Shown one piece after another: positions 8,964 to 18,263 of a DNA stretch of 47,073 bases. The notes beneath the pieces were generated by a model. It saw only the letters and a list, made by a program, of their open reading frames with translations, was not told the DNA's origin and ran no database searches. The translations under genes and the position numbers were made by a program. Source of the stretch: Rhodospirillales bacterium (lineage in GTDB: Bacteria > Pseudomonadota > Alphaproteobacteria > Acetobacterales > Acetobacteraceae); assembly GCA_025359905.1 (NCBI GenBank), contig JANYDF010000009.1, forward strand, positions 1 through 47,073, in the 5' to 3' direction. The first letter of the stretch is position 1; the number at the start of each line of letters is the position of its first letter.

Positions 8964-9173
8964 CTAACGTCCAGCGGCCAGCGCGAACAGCCGCAGGGCC
9001 GAGGCAAGCGGGCGCGCGGGCGGACGGGCGGCATCGATTTCGACCACGACCGCTGCCACGCTGCGGCCTTGCTGCATGGCGCACGCATCCAGCACCGCCC
9101 AGAATTCCGCCTCCAGCGCCACGCTGGTCCGATGGCCGGCGAGCGAGAAGCTGCGTTTGACCAGTTCGCTCAC
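8964..9173 (-). CDS. Ribbon-helix-helix domain protein
   Basis: A 69-residue protein beginning VKRSFSLAGHRTSVALEAEF after a short MSEL leader. This is the RHH_4-type ribbon-helix-helix layout: a beta strand (KRSFSLAGHRTSVAL), helix 1 (AEFWAVLDACAMQQG), turn, helix 2 (SVAAVVVEIDAAR), and a C-terminal LASALRLFAL helix. Such proteins are usually dimeric DNA-binding regulators, target unknown here. The GTG start at 9173 overlaps the queG stop (GTGA), so it is translationally coupled to the end of the queuosine block. Confidence 0.8.
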   Translation of the reverse strand: MSELVKRSFSLAGHRTSVALEAEFWAVLDACAMQQGRSVAAVVVEIDAARPPARPLASALRLFALAAGR

Positions 9174-10213
9174 GTCCCGCCTCGCAACCGCGCTGCCGCC
9201 CAGCCTGCCGCGTCGGCCACCACGGGGGCAGGGTCGTCACGCAACGCCTCGGCCGCCGCCAGCAGGCCGCTGTCGCCCGCATTGCCGATGGCGGTCAGCA
9301 CATTGCGCACAAAGCGGTCGCGCCCGATGCGCTTGACCGGCGAGCCGCTGAACAGCGCGCGAAACCCGGCATCGTCCAGCCGCGCCAACGCCGCCAGATC
9401 GGGCGCCAGCAACTCCGGCCGCGCCTGCAATTTGGCGTGCTTGGTGGCGGCGGCGAAGCGGTTCCATGGGCACACCGCCAAGCAATCGTCGCAGCCGTAA
9501 ATCCGGTTGCCGATGGCGGGGCGCAGCGCCTCGGGGATCGGCCCGGCGTGCTCGATGGTGAGATAGGCGATGCAGCGCGTGGCATCGAGCCGGTACGGGG
9601 CAGGAAACGCCTCGGTTGGGCAGGCGCGCAGGCTGCGCGTGCAGGTTCCGCAGCGCCCGGCGTGCGGCGGGCCGGACGGCAGGTCGAGCGTGGTGTAGAT
9701 TTCGCCGAGAAACAGCCACGAGCCATGCGCGCGCGACACCAGATTGGTGTGCTTGCCCTGCCAGCCGATCCCGGACTGCTCGGCCAGCGGCTTTTCCAGC
9801 ACCGGCGCGGTATCGACGAACACTTTCACCTCCGCGCCAAAGCGCGCCACGATGAACTGGCCGAGATGTTTCAACATGCCCTTGGCCACATCGTGATAGT
9901 CGCGGTTGCGGGCGTAGACCGAGATATTGCCGCGTGCGGGTGCTGCCAGCGTGGCCAGCGGGTCTTCGGCCGGGGCGTAGCTGAGGCCGAGGCAGATCAC
10001 GCTGCGCGCCTGCGGCCACAGGGCTTGCGGTTGGGCCCGCTGCTCGGCCCGCTCGGCCAGCCATCCCATCTCGCCGTGCTGTCCGGCGGCGAGAAAGTCG
10101 CGCAGCCGCTGGCCGGCTTGCGGCGCAAGGGTGGCCGGAGCGAAGCCAACCGCGTCGAAACCCAGCGCAAGCGCCTTGTCCCGGATGGCCGCCGCTGGCT
10201 GTCCGGCTGCCAT
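9170..10213 (-). CDS. queG: Epoxyqueuosine reductase QueG
   Basis: A 347-residue cobalamin-dependent iron-sulfur enzyme that reduces epoxyqueuosine in tRNA to queuosine, the last step of the pathway. Visible signatures: PQARSVICLGLSYAP, the radical/cobalamin region VKVFVDTAPVLEKPLAEQSG, GWQGKHTNLVSRAHGSWLFL, the first ferredoxin-type motif CGTCTRSLRACPTEAF (residues 188-203) and the second CDDCLAVCPWN. A HEAT-like C-terminal helix region follows. In the first motif the third cysteine of the usual CxxCxxCxxxCP is Ser194 (AGC codon at 9632-9634), so one expected 4Fe-4S ligand is missing. The start at 10213 lies 8 nt after the TPR gene stop; an open frame continues upstream without homology. Other queuosine genes lie in the same run. 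Confidence 0.93.
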   Translation of the reverse strand: MAAGQPAAAIRDKALALGFDAVGFAPATLAPQAGQRLRDFLAAGQHGEMGWLAERAEQRAQPQALWPQARSVICLGLSYAPAEDPLATLAAPARGNISVYARNRDYHDVAKGMLKHLGQFIVARFGAEVKVFVDTAPVLEKPLAEQSGIGWQGKHTNLVSRAHGSWLFLGEIYTTLDLPSGPPHAGRCGTCTRSLRACPTEAFPAPYRLDATRCIAYLTIEHAGPIPEALRPAIGNRIYGCDDCLAVCPWNRFAAATKHAKLQARPELLAPDLAALARLDDAGFRALFSGSPVKRIGRDRFVRNVLTAIGNAGDSGLLAAAEALRDDPAPVVADAAGWAAARLRGGT

Positions 10214-10221
10214 GCGTGGCG

Positions 10222-11208
10222 CTAGGCGGGCGTTAATGCGGCGGCGGCGCGGGCGGCGTTGCTGGCGATGGCGGCGTTGCCGGGGAAGCGCATCTTGGCG
10301 GCATCCCAGCGGCGCTGCGCCTCGGCCATGTCGCCCCGCGCCTCGGCCACACGGGCATAGTCCATCGCCATATCGGCATGGTCCGCGAACCGCTCCACGC
10401 CTTCGGCCAGCACCTCGTCCGATTCGTCCAGCCGGTTCAGATGGTGCAGCAGAACCGAGCCGTGCATCCAATAAGCGCCCTTGGCTTCCGGCTGGGCGAG
10501 CCGCACTGCCGACCAGCGGCGCGCGGCTTCCTCCCAGTCGGCGCGATAATGCGCCACCCAGGCCCATTCCATCAGCAGTGCGCGGTCTTCGGGGAAACGC
10601 ACCAGCGCTTCGGCGGCCACCATATCGGCTTCGTCGAACCGGCGCTCGTCGCGCAGCAGCGTCACCAGCCGGCGCCAACTGCCGGGCAGGGCGGGAAACC
10701 GCTCGCGGATGGTCTGGTAGCGCAGGATCGCCGCGGGCCGATCCTTCCGCTCGGCGGCGGCGGCGGCGTATTCGGTCCATACTTCGCTGCGGTTCGGGAA
10801 GCGCGCGGCGGCTTCCTCCAGCACGGCTTCGGCTTCTGCGCTGCGGCCAAGTTCGCCGCGCAGCATGGCGGCGGTGCGCAAGTGGCCGGCCGGATTTTGC
10901 GGAAACGCCGCGCGCATCTGCTGCCAGCGGGCCAGTGCGGTTGCCCAATCCTTGCGTTGCTCGGCGGCGCGGGCAAGGTCGGCGGCCAGTTCGGCGTCGG
11001 CCGGGAAGCGGCGGGCGGCTTCGCCCAGCACCAGTTCCGCCTGTTGCGGATGCCCGGCTTTGCGCAGTGTGCGCACGAACGCCATGTAGGTTGCCGGTTC
11101 GTCGGGCATTTCCGCGCGCACCGCGTCCCAGGTCAGCAACGCCGCCAGCCAGCGGTCAGGCAGCCCAGGATCGGCACTTGCCGCCGGCTCGGTCGTCGTG
11201 TCGCTCAT
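10222..11208 (-). CDS. TPR-repeat protein
   Basis: A 328-residue protein made of about eight degenerate 34-36-residue tetratricopeptide/HAT-like units, each with a pattern near DWxxAxxRWxxxRxxFP (for example DWATALARWQQMRAAFPQNP and DWEEAARRWSAVRLAQPEAK). There is no signal peptide or membrane segment, so it is cytoplasmic and probably a protein-interaction scaffold. It sits between queF and queG with short gaps (18 nt and 8 nt), which suggests an operon role beside tRNA modification, but the partner is unknown. The repeat family is clear; the function is not. Confidence 0.8.
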   Translation of the reverse strand: MSDTTTEPAASADPGLPDRWLAALLTWDAVRAEMPDEPATYMAFVRTLRKAGHPQQAELVLGEAARRFPADAELAADLARAAEQRKDWATALARWQQMRAAFPQNPAGHLRTAAMLRGELGRSAEAEAVLEEAAARFPNRSEVWTEYAAAAAERKDRPAAILRYQTIRERFPALPGSWRRLVTLLRDERRFDEADMVAAEALVRFPEDRALLMEWAWVAHYRADWEEAARRWSAVRLAQPEAKGAYWMHGSVLLHHLNRLDESDEVLAEGVERFADHADMAMDYARVAEARGDMAEAQRRWDAAKMRFPGNAAIASNAARAAAALTPA

Positions 11209-11226
11209 CGGCGCAGCCTCCTTGGT

Positions 11227-11688
11227 TCAGCCGCGCCCGCGATACGGCGGCACGCCCTGGTCGGGGATCCACGCACCGGCCGGGGGCGCCCCGGTCTGCC
11301 AGAACACGTCAATGGGGATGCCGCCGCGCGGATACCAGTATGCCCCGATGCGCAGCCACTGCGGCGCCAGCAGGTCGACGAGCCGTTGTGCCACTGTCAT
11401 CGTGCAGGCTTCATGAAAACTGCCGTGATTGCGAAAACTGGTCAGGAACAGCTTCAGCGACTTGCTCTCCACGATCCAGCCCGCCGGGATGTAGTCGATG
11501 ACCAGATGGCCGAAATCCGGCTGGCCGGTCATCGGGCACAATGAGGTGAATTCCGGGCAGGTGAAGCGCACCACATAGGCGGCATCGTCGCGCGGGTTCG
11601 GCACCCGTTCCAGCACCGCCGCATCCGGGCTGGCCGGAATGGCGGCGGCGTGGCCGAGTTGCGACAGGCCGGCATATGATTCGGTCAT
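11227..11688 (-). CDS. queF: NADPH-dependent 7-cyano-7-deazaguanine reductase QueF
   Basis: A 153-residue type I (unimodular) QueF that reduces preQ0 nitrile to preQ1 amine with NADPH. Motifs: [19 protein letters not shown] with catalytic Cys51 and Asp58, and the QueF signature [20 protein letters not shown] (Glu74 onward) in the substrate/NADPH region. Length is typical for the short bacterial subfamily. The ATG at 11688 overlaps the tgt stop in an ATGA junction, so translation is coupled; a longer in-frame reading upstream would overlap tgt deeply and shows no QueF homology. Confidence 0.95.
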   Translation of the reverse strand: MTESYAGLSQLGHAAAIPASPDAAVLERVPNPRDDAAYVVRFTCPEFTSLCPMTGQPDFGHLVIDYIPAGWIVESKSLKLFLTSFRNHGSFHEACTMTVAQRLVDLLAPQWLRIGAYWYPRGGIPIDVFWQTGAPPAGAWIPDQGVPPYRGRG

Positions 11689-12818
11689 TCCGCGAGATCT
11701 CCTTGCACCCAGGTAGCGCGCACGGCGGCGGCGTGGGCGTCCAGCCGACCGGCCGCGATGGCGTCGCGGATTCCGGCGGTCAGGTCCTGGTAATACTGAA
11801 TATTGTGCCAGGTCAGCAGCATCGGGCCGAGCATTTCCTCGCAACGGAACAGATGGTGCAGATAGGCGCGGCTATGGCGCGTGCAAAGCGGGCAGCCGCA
11901 GCCGGGGTCGAGCGGGGTGTCCTCGCCGGCGAAACGGGCGTTGCGCATGTTGAAGACGCCCCGGCTGGTGTAGGCGCGCGCGGTGCGACCGGCGCGGGTT
12001 GGCATCACGCAATCGAACATGTCGATGCCGCGCGCCACCGCACCCAGAATATCGTCCGGCGTGCCGACGCCCATCAAATAGCGCGGCTTATCGGCAGGCA
12101 GCAGCGGCACGGTGTGTTCCAGCACCTCATACATCGCCGCTTGACCCTCGCCGACCGCGAGGCCGCCGACCGCGTAGCCCTCGAAGCCGATATCGGTCAG
12201 CGCGGCGGCGGAGCGGGCGCGCAACTCCGGGAACACGCTGCCTTGGTTGATGCCGAACAGGCCGTAGCCGGTGCGCGGCGCGAACGCGCTACGGCAGCGT
12301 GCGGCCCAGCGCATCGACAGGTCCATGCTGTCGCGCGCCTGATCCTCGGTGGCCGGAAACGGCGTGCATTCATCGAACGCCATTGTGATCGTCGCATCCA
12401 GCTTGTGCTGAATGGCGATGCTGTCCTCCGGCGTCAGGCGGTACTGGGTGCCGTCGGTATGGCTGCGAAAGGTGACGCCGCCCGCGTCGATGGTGCGCAG
12501 CGCGGCCAGCGACATCACCTGAAACCCGCCGGAATCGGTCAGGATCGGGCCGGGCCAGTCCATCATGCGGTGCAGGCCGCCGAGCTTGGCCACCCGCTCC
12601 GCACCCGGCCGCAGCATCAGATGATAGGTATTGCCCAGCACGATGCGCGCCCCGGTGGAGCGGACCGCATCGGCGGTCATGGCCTTGACGGTGCCGGCGG
12701 TGCCGACCGGCATGAACACCGGGGTTGGCACGTCGCCATGCGCGGTATGCAGCGTGCCCAGCCGGGCGGCGCCGTCGTTGGCGTGGCGTGTCCAGCCGAA
12801 GGCGGCGGAAGTGGTCAT
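11685..12818 (-). CDS. tgt: tRNA-guanine transglycosylase
   Basis: A 377-residue Tgt that exchanges guanine-34 for preQ1 in GUN-anticodon tRNAs. Seen: [41 protein letters not shown] (catalytic Asp95), the nucleophile region [17 protein letters not shown], and the zinc site [18 protein letters not shown] near the C-terminus. Full family length. It is followed directly by queF with a 4-nt overlap and preceded by the broken PEP-CTERM gene and an acyltransferase that separate it from queA. Confidence 0.96.
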   Translation of the reverse strand: MTTSAAFGWTRHANDGAARLGTLHTAHGDVPTPVFMPVGTAGTVKAMTADAVRSTGARIVLGNTYHLMLRPGAERVAKLGGLHRMMDWPGPILTDSGGFQVMSLAALRTIDAGGVTFRSHTDGTQYRLTPEDSIAIQHKLDATITMAFDECTPFPATEDQARDSMDLSMRWAARCRSAFAPRTGYGLFGINQGSVFPELRARSAAALTDIGFEGYAVGGLAVGEGQAAMYEVLEHTVPLLPADKPRYLMGVGTPDDILGAVARGIDMFDCVMPTRAGRTARAYTSRGVFNMRNARFAGEDTPLDPGCGCPLCTRHSRAYLHHLFRCEEMLGPMLLTWHNIQYYQDLTAGIRDAIAAGRLDAHAAAVRATWVQGDLAE

Positions 12819-12878
12819 GCGGCGGTAACGATCCAGACAGCGGCGCGGCGGGCGCTCCGTCTAGCTTATGCCGGTGCC

Positions 12879-12904
12879 CGCTGCCAGCATTCTCGCTGGC
12901 AGCG
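12879..12904. terminator. Hairpin upstream of tgt, downstream of the PEP-CTERM gene
   Basis: CGCTGCCAGC (12879-12888) pairs perfectly with GCTGGCAGCG (12895-12904) around ATTCTC. On the minus strand it lies 26 nt after the PEP-CTERM stop and 60 nt before the tgt start. No T-run follows, so it may be an imperfect terminator or an mRNA processing/stability element. Confidence 0.4.
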
Positions 12905-12930
12905 GACGGCAAGGGTCAGGCGTTGGCGGC

Positions 12931-13461
12931 CTAGCGGCGCGCGCGGCGGCGCAGCAGCCCGCCACCGAGCAGCATGCCGGCGAGCAGCGTCAGGCTGGCC
13001 GGTTCCGGAACCGAGCTTGCGCCCGCGACGCTGAGGATCAGGCGGGTGTCGTAGACGTTCCACGAACCGGCGATGTCGAGAAAGAAATTATGTGCGTCGA
13101 ACGAAACACGACTCGCCCCAAACGGGGTGCTCGTGTAGCGATCGATGCCGTTCTGGGCGACGGTGACATCGGTCAACGCGAAGGCCGGGAAATTGATGAC
13201 GTCGTAAACGCCGTTCGACGATCCTGCATTGATCGAAATGGTGAGCTGATTACCCGAAGCATTCAACTCGTTGTAGATGCCCCAGGAAATCGTGGCGCCA
13301 TTGGCGAGGCCGCTGGCCGAGCTAAAGATTGTGTTGGTCGGCCGGAATTCGTCCTCGAACACCAGAGTTTGGCCATCGAGCAAACCTGCTTGCGCCGGGG
13401 CAAGCGACGACAGGCCAGCCAGACCGCACAGCGCGACGGCTGCAATTTTCTAAATCTTCAT
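12931..13461 (-). pseudogene. PEP-CTERM protein gene with amber codon at codon 4
   Basis: The frame encodes a secreted protein: a signal peptide (KIAAVALCGLAGLSSLAPAQ), a beta-rich middle (residues about 30-150) and a C-terminal sorting signal VPEPASLTLLAGMLLGGGLL followed by RRRARR, the PEP-CTERM anchor recognised by exosortase. The natural start MKI at 13461-13453 is followed by TAG (13450-13452), so the signal peptide cannot be made from this ATG without suppression. No ATG or GTG lies between the stop and the end of the signal peptide; the first in-frame TTG (13383) is after it. Otherwise the frame is intact, so the mutation is recent, a sequencing error, or the true start is a rare ATT. 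No exosortase gene is in the window. Confidence 0.65.
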
Positions 13462-13564
13462 TACGACGGCGTCCCGGTAACAAAATTTCTGCTGGCGTTA
13501 ACTTGAGCGGATCGTGCTATGGAGCGCAAGTGACAAAAGGTTGAATTCGTCGTCAATTGTCGTG

Positions 13565-14707
13565 TCATCTTGTTATTGTGACGATTGCGAGATACCGCTC
13601 GGCCGCCCCGCGCCCACGCCGGCGCAGCGGGCGTTCGATGGTGCGATAGGTGAGCGCCGCCGCCAAGACGGTCAGCCCAATCGACAACCCGGCGTGCAGG
13701 CCCGCTTGCGCCCAGGTGGCTTCGCCTTGCGGCAGCGCCGGTAAGGTTTGGCGCACAATGTGGAACACAATCAAATGGCTGGCGTACAGGCTGTAGGACC
13801 GCTGCCCGATCCAGCATAGCAGCGCGTTGGCCCATGCCGGACGCCAGATATAGCCGCTGTCGCACGCGGCGGCCCAGACGAGAGCGGCGGCAAGCATGGC
13901 GGCGATGCCAGTGAAGAAGCCCTCGGCGTCGAACATCTTCGCGGTTCCGAGCAACCCGAGTAGGCCGAGCGTGAACCCCGCGCGGGCCGCCGGATTGGCG
14001 AGAAAACGCGGGCGCAGCACGTTGGCCAGCAACCCGGACCCCGCCGCCAGCGCAATCAGGATGCCCCAGGCCAGTGCGTCGGTGCGCACGTACCACGCCA
14101 GCGAATCGGCGAACGGCGGGCGTTGCAAAGCGAATTGCCCAACAATCAGCGCCGCCATCGCCGCCGCCAGCCAGCGCCTCGGCACTAACAGTATAACGAA
14201 GGGCAACAATAGGTAGAACTGCACTTCCAGCGACAGGCTCCAATAATGCATGAAGGTGTCGCCGCAGGGGATGTCACGCGTGGCGCAAACGTAGCGGTGA
14301 ATGTTCTCGAAGTTCAGCAGCGAGGCCGTGGCGGCCGTCAGGTCTTTGTAGACGCTGATGCCGCCGGCGCCGCCGCCCGCGAGCGATGCCAGCACGCCGA
14401 TCAGCAGCCAGAGCCACGCCGTCGGCGCCAGCCGCCAAAAGCGGCGAATCCAGAACGCCACGATCTGCCGGGCAGCATCCGCAATTGTGCTGCCGTGATG
14501 CAGCGTCTCGGCCAGACTGCGGTAGATCACGAAGCCGGAAATGCAGAAGAACAAATCCACGCCGGTCCAGCCGGTGTAAAGCATACGCAGCGCCTGAAGC
14601 GTGGTTCCGTAATGGATTTGGCCGAAATGCTCGTACAACACCATGATGATCGAGACGGCGCGCAGCACCTCGATGTCGTCGTTGCGGGCTGTGCGGATGC
14701 CGCTCAT
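13565..14707 (-). CDS. Acyltransferase 3 family O-acyltransferase
   Basis: A 380-residue integral membrane protein with about ten hydrophobic segments. Family signatures are the early catalytic histidine region [33 protein letters not shown], the arginine pair [10 protein letters not shown] and [17 protein letters not shown]. Members (OafA/YrhL type) transfer acetyl or succinyl groups to sugars of lipopolysaccharide, exopolysaccharide or secondary metabolites. The cytoplasmic C-terminus ends [20 protein letters not shown]. The ATG at 14707 overlaps the queA stop in ATGA. Its substrate cannot be read from sequence; coupling to queA may be positional rather than functional. Confidence 0.88.
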   Translation of the reverse strand: MSGIRTARNDDIEVLRAVSIIMVLYEHFGQIHYGTTLQALRMLYTGWTGVDLFFCISGFVIYRSLAETLHHGSTIADAARQIVAFWIRRFWRLAPTAWLWLLIGVLASLAGGGAGGISVYKDLTAATASLLNFENIHRYVCATRDIPCGDTFMHYWSLSLEVQFYLLLPFVILLVPRRWLAAAMAALIVGQFALQRPPFADSLAWYVRTDALAWGILIALAAGSGLLANVLRPRFLANPAARAGFTLGLLGLLGTAKMFDAEGFFTGIAAMLAAALVWAAACDSGYIWRPAWANALLCWIGQRSYSLYASHLIVFHIVRQTLPALPQGEATWAQAGLHAGLSIGLTVLAAALTYRTIERPLRRRGRGAAERYLAIVTITR

Positions 14708-15747
14708 GCCGCGCGTTCCAGCAACGTGGCGTCGCCGTACGAATAGAAACGGTACTGCGCCGCCACCGCGTGCGCGTAGGCGGCGCGCATCCGCTCAGTG
14801 CCAGCGAAGGCGCACACCAGCATGAATAAGGTCGAGCGCGGCAGATGGAAATTGGTCAGCAGCAGATCGGCGGTGCGGAAGCGGTGGCCGGGGCGGATGA
14901 AGATGTCCGTGGTGCCATTGAACGCGCCCAGCGTGCCATCGGTGGCGGCAGCCGATTCCAGCAGACGCAGCGCCGTGGTGCCAACCGCGATCAGCCGCCC
15001 GCCCGCCGCGCGCGCCGCGTTGATCGCATCAGCGGCGGCGGGGCGAATTTCGCCGCGCTCGGCGTGCAGCGTGTGGGCGGCGATGTTGTCGTCGCGCATC
15101 GGCAGAAAGGTGCCCGCCCCGACATGCAGCGTGATGGTCTGCCGCGACACGCCCCGCGCCGCCAAAGCGTCGAGCAGGGCCGGGGTGAAATGCAGCCCGG
15201 CGGTGGGGGCGGCCACAGCGCCTTCATGCTGGGCGAACACGGTTTGATAATCTTGCGCGTCGGCCTCGGTGGGGCCTGCGGGCCGGTCGATATACGGGGG
15301 CAAGGCCAGCGCCCCCGCGCGGCGCAGCGCCTCGGCAAACGCGCCGCCTTCCAGGTTGAACGCCAGCGCCACGCCGCCATCCGGGTTGCGTCCGCGCACC
15401 TCGGCGGTCAGATCGTCCGCGCCATCGAAGCGCAGCGTGTCGCCCGGATGCAGGCGGCGGGCGTTGCGGGCTAGCGCGTGCCAGGTGCCATCGGCCAGCG
15501 GGCGGTCGAGCGTGATGCCGATCCGCGCCCCGCCACGCCACCCGCCGAGTTGCGCCGGGATGACCCTGGTATCGTTTGCCACCAGCATGTCGCCCGGCCG
15601 CAGCAGATCCGGCAGGTCGCGCACGATGCGGTCGTGCCAGCCATCGCCCGCCACATGCAGCAGCCGCGCGGCATCGCGCGGGCGGGCTGGGTGGTGCGCG
15701 ATCCGTTCGGGCGGCAGCGGAAAGTCGAAGTTGCGGGCGTTCAGCAC
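14704..15747 (-). CDS. queA: S-adenosylmethionine:tRNA ribosyltransferase-isomerase QueA
   Basis: A 347-residue QueA that transfers and isomerises the ribosyl moiety of SAM onto preQ1-tRNA to give epoxyqueuosine. Seen: [20 protein letters not shown] near the N-terminus, [56 protein letters not shown] and [19 protein letters not shown] near the C-terminus. Full length for the family. It starts 6 nt after the VOC gene stop and overlaps the acyltransferase start by 4 nt. It is the first queuosine gene in the minus-strand run, with tgt, queF and queG following. Confidence 0.96.
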   Translation of the reverse strand: MLNARNFDFPLPPERIAHHPARPRDAARLLHVAGDGWHDRIVRDLPDLLRPGDMLVANDTRVIPAQLGGWRGGARIGITLDRPLADGTWHALARNARRLHPGDTLRFDGADDLTAEVRGRNPDGGVALAFNLEGGAFAEALRRAGALALPPYIDRPAGPTEADAQDYQTVFAQHEGAVAAPTAGLHFTPALLDALAARGVSRQTITLHVGAGTFLPMRDDNIAAHTLHAERGEIRPAAADAINAARAAGGRLIAVGTTALRLLESAAATDGTLGAFNGTTDIFIRPGHRFRTADLLLTNFHLPRSTLFMLVCAFAGTERMRAAYAHAVAAQYRFYSYGDATLLERAA

Positions 15748-15753
15748 CGGGTG

Positions 15754-16152
15754 TCAGTCCAGATACGTCGCAATCTCGATCAGATTGCCGTCCGGGTCGC
15801 GGCAATACACCGAGGCCATCGGCCCCAGCGCGCCGATGCGTTCCACCGGGCCATTTTCGACCGCGACACCGCTGGCGCGCAGATGCTCGACAATATTGGC
15901 CGGGCCGACGGCGGTGATGAAACACAGATCGGCGGAACCGGACAGCGGCGCTTCGGCGGTCGCCCACTCGGCGTCATCGGCCAGCACCGGGCGCAGATTC
16001 AGCTTCTGGCCGCCGAATTTCAGGCAGGTGCGCTGCTGGCGGCCGAACGCCTCGCGGTCCATGCCAAGCACGCGCTGATACCACGACGCGGTGATCTCCA
16101 GATCGCGGCAGTTCAGCGTGATGTGGTCCAAACGGTCGACGGCGAAGCGCAC
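15754..16152 (-). CDS. VOC-superfamily (glyoxalase-like) protein
   Basis: A 132-residue vicinal-oxygen-chelate fold protein: LDHITLNCRDLEITASWYQR and the C-terminal ASVYCRDPDGNLIEIATYLD are the two metal-binding half-site signatures (His10-like ligand and the terminal Glu in LIEIATY). Related proteins include glyoxalase I, fosfomycin-resistance and dioxygenase-like enzymes, so the reaction cannot be assigned. It starts the run ending in queA (6-nt gap). Cytoplasmic, no signal sequence. Confidence 0.85.
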   Translation of the reverse strand: MRFAVDRLDHITLNCRDLEITASWYQRVLGMDREAFGRQQRTCLKFGGQKLNLRPVLADDAEWATAEAPLSGSADLCFITAVGPANIVEHLRASGVAVENGPVERIGALGPMASVYCRDPDGNLIEIATYLD

Positions 16153-16259
16153 GATGGGGATTCCTTCTTCCGCCGGGCGCTAATGCCTTGGAAGCAGGGC
16201 TTGCGCAATCAGGTTGACGGGCGGCACCGCTCGCCAGGGGGGCACCGCAGCGTCGCAGG

Positions 16260-16509
16260 TTATGCTTCTATGATTTCCTGGAAGGCTCGGTCGAAGGTCC
16301 AAGGCGATGTCGCCGGGAATGCGCTCGCGGCCAGCCCGGTTTCGCGCTGCGCCGCCAGCAGCGCATCGCCTTACGCTTCGGCCCATGCTTTCGAGTTCCT
16401 CGACGATGTTGGCCACATCGGCCTGGGCAAAATCCCCGGCGCGCAGCAAGGCCGCCTGACGATACGCCCAGCCGTAGCAATCGCCGTCGTAGAGGGCGGA
16501 ATTGCTCAC
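16260..16509 (-). pseudogene. DUF29 gene remnant with internal deletion
   Basis: From a GTG at 16509 the frame reads SALYDGDCYGWAYRQAALLR then ADVANIVEELESMGRS, the start of a DUF29 protein (normally about 140-150 residues). Directly after GRS the reading shifts to another frame, where GDALLAAQRETGL and then SPWTFDRAFQEIIEA-stop (TAA at 16260-16262) match the family C-terminus. About 60 central residues are missing and the C-terminal frame carries a TAA at the junction. This is a decayed gene with an internal deletion; the 330-base open frame to 16180 is an accident of the shift. Confidence 0.7.
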
Positions 16510-16536
16510 GCCGCCGCGCCCGCAACCTGCTTTGGA

Positions 16537-18183
16537 TTACTCCATCCCGTCGTAGAAATCATTGCCCTTGTCGTCGATCACGATGAACGCCGGGAAGTTC
16601 TCCACTTCGATCCGCCACACCGCTTCCATGCCGAGCTCCGGGTATTCCAGCACTTCAACGCGGCGGATGCAGTCCTGCGCCAGCCGGGCCGCCGGGCCGC
16701 CGACGCTGCCGAGGTAGAAGCCGCCGAACTGTTTGCAGGCATCCTTCACCGCTTTGGAGCGATTGCCTTTGGCCAGCATCACGAAGCTGCCGCCCGCCGC
16801 CTGGAAGTCGCCGACATAGCTGTCCATGCGTCCCGCCGTGGTCGGGCCGAAGCTGCCGGTGGCCATGCCGGCCGGGGTTTTCGCGGGCCCCGCATAGTAC
16901 ACCGGGTGTTCCTTGATGTAGTCCGGCAAACCCAGCCCGGCGTCGAGCCGCTCTTTCAGCTTGGCGTGGGCAATGTCGCGCGCCACGACCATCGTGCCAG
17001 TCACCGACAGCCGGGTTTTCACCGGATAGGCCGACAACTGGCGGCGGATGTCGATCATCGGCTGGTTCAGGTTCACCTGCACCACGTCGCCGCCGAGGAT
17101 GTCATCGGTGGCTTCCGGCAAGTAATGCGACGGATCGGCCTCAAGCTGTTCCAGAAACACGCCTTCCGGGGTGATCTTGGCCTTGATCTGGCGGTCGGCA
17201 CTGCACGACACGCCGATGCCCACTGGCAGACTGGCGCCATGGCGCGGCAGGCGCACCACCCGCACGTCGTGGCAGAAATACTTGCCGCCGAACTGCGCGC
17301 CGATGCCGATATGGCGCGTCATCTCCAGCACCTGCGCCTCCATCGCCAGATCGCGGAAGGCGTGGCCGGTCATGTCGCCCTCGGTGGGCAGGCTGTCCAG
17401 CCACTTGGTCGAGGCGAGTTTCACCGTTTTCAGCGTGGTTTCCGCGCTGGTGCCGCCGATCACAATGGCGAGGTGGTACGGCGGGCAGGCTGAGGTGCCC
17501 AGCGTCAGGATCTTCGCGCGCAGGAAAGCCGCCAGTTTGTCCGGGTTCAGAATGGCGCGGGTTTCCTGGAACAGGAACGACTTGTTGGCCGAGCCGCCGC
17601 CCTTGGCGACGAACATCAAATGGAACTCGTCGGCGTGGTGCTCGCCGGGGGCGGCCAGGATGTCGAACTGCACCGGCAGATTGTTGCCGGTGTTCTTTTC
17701 CTCGAACATCGTAATCGGCGCCATCTGCGAATAGCGCAGATTGGTTTCCGTATACGTGCGATGCACCCCGTAGCTGATCGCCTCCTCCTCGTCGCCCTGC
17801 ACCCAGACGCGCTGGCCCTTCTTGCCGAACACGATGGCAGTGCCGGTGTCCTGGCACATCGGCAGCACGCCGCCAGCGGCGATGTTGGCGTTTTTCAGCA
17901 AATCGAGTGCGACGAAGCGGTCGTTGGCCGAGGCTTCCGGGTCGTCCAGAATGGCCCGCAGGCTGGCCAGATGCGCCGGGCGCAGCAGATGCGAGACCTC
18001 GTGAAAGGCGGTGAACGCCAGTTCGGTCAGCACGTCCGGCGCGATCTTCAACACCGTCTGCCCGTCCACACTCAGCGTGGCGACGCCTGGCAGATCGAGC
18101 TTGCGCCAGGGCGTGCCGTCCTCACCCAGCGGAAACATGGTGGAGAAGCGGAATCCGGGCGGGCGGGGCGTGGCGGCGTTCAT
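16537..18183 (-). CDS. fumA: Class I fumarate hydratase (4Fe-4S)
   Basis: A 548-residue iron-sulfur fumarase that interconverts fumarate and malate in the TCA cycle. The cluster cysteines are visible in [37 protein letters not shown] and [30 protein letters not shown] and [12 protein letters not shown] belong to the C-terminal domain. Single-chain length matches FumA/FumB-type enzymes, distinct from the oxygen-stable class II FumC. The ATG at 18183 has GAGGAG 8 nt upstream; an earlier ATG at 18234 lies in the divergent promoter region and is not supported. Divergent from higBA across 80 bp that contain a palindrome. Confidence 0.95.
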   Translation of the reverse strand: MNAATPRPPGFRFSTMFPLGEDGTPWRKLDLPGVATLSVDGQTVLKIAPDVLTELAFTAFHEVSHLLRPAHLASLRAILDDPEASANDRFVALDLLKNANIAAGGVLPMCQDTGTAIVFGKKGQRVWVQGDEEEAISYGVHRTYTETNLRYSQMAPITMFEEKNTGNNLPVQFDILAAPGEHHADEFHLMFVAKGGGSANKSFLFQETRAILNPDKLAAFLRAKILTLGTSACPPYHLAIVIGGTSAETTLKTVKLASTKWLDSLPTEGDMTGHAFRDLAMEAQVLEMTRHIGIGAQFGGKYFCHDVRVVRLPRHGASLPVGIGVSCSADRQIKAKITPEGVFLEQLEADPSHYLPEATDDILGGDVVQVNLNQPMIDIRRQLSAYPVKTRLSVTGTMVVARDIAHAKLKERLDAGLGLPDYIKEHPVYYAGPAKTPAGMATGSFGPTTAGRMDSYVGDFQAAGGSFVMLAKGNRSKAVKDACKQFGGFYLGSVGGPAARLAQDCIRRVEVLEYPELGMEAVWRIEVENFPAFIVIDDKGNDFYDGME

Positions 18184-18224
18184 CGCGGGGGCTCCTCGTG
18201 GGGCGCTGCCGGTGCGTAAACTGA

Positions 18225-18245
18225 GAGTTGACAAATTGACAACTC
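18225..18245. promoter_or_regulatory. Palindromic operator candidate of higBA
   Basis: A 21-bp near-perfect palindrome, GAGTTG-A-CAA-A-TTG-A-CAACTC, with only one mismatched pair, in the 80-bp gap between fumarase and higB and 19 bp before the higB start. It also contains two TTGACA elements that could be -35 boxes. HigA-type antitoxins bind palindromes in their own promoter, so this is the best autoregulatory site (inference). Confidence 0.55.
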
Positions 18246-18263
18246 ACGATTTACACAGGCTGC

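Noticed and set aside
15478-17493. 671-codon plus-strand open frame across queA, VOC, the DUF29 remnant and fumarase
   Set aside because: It spans several well-supported genes on the opposite strand and shows no recognisable domain.
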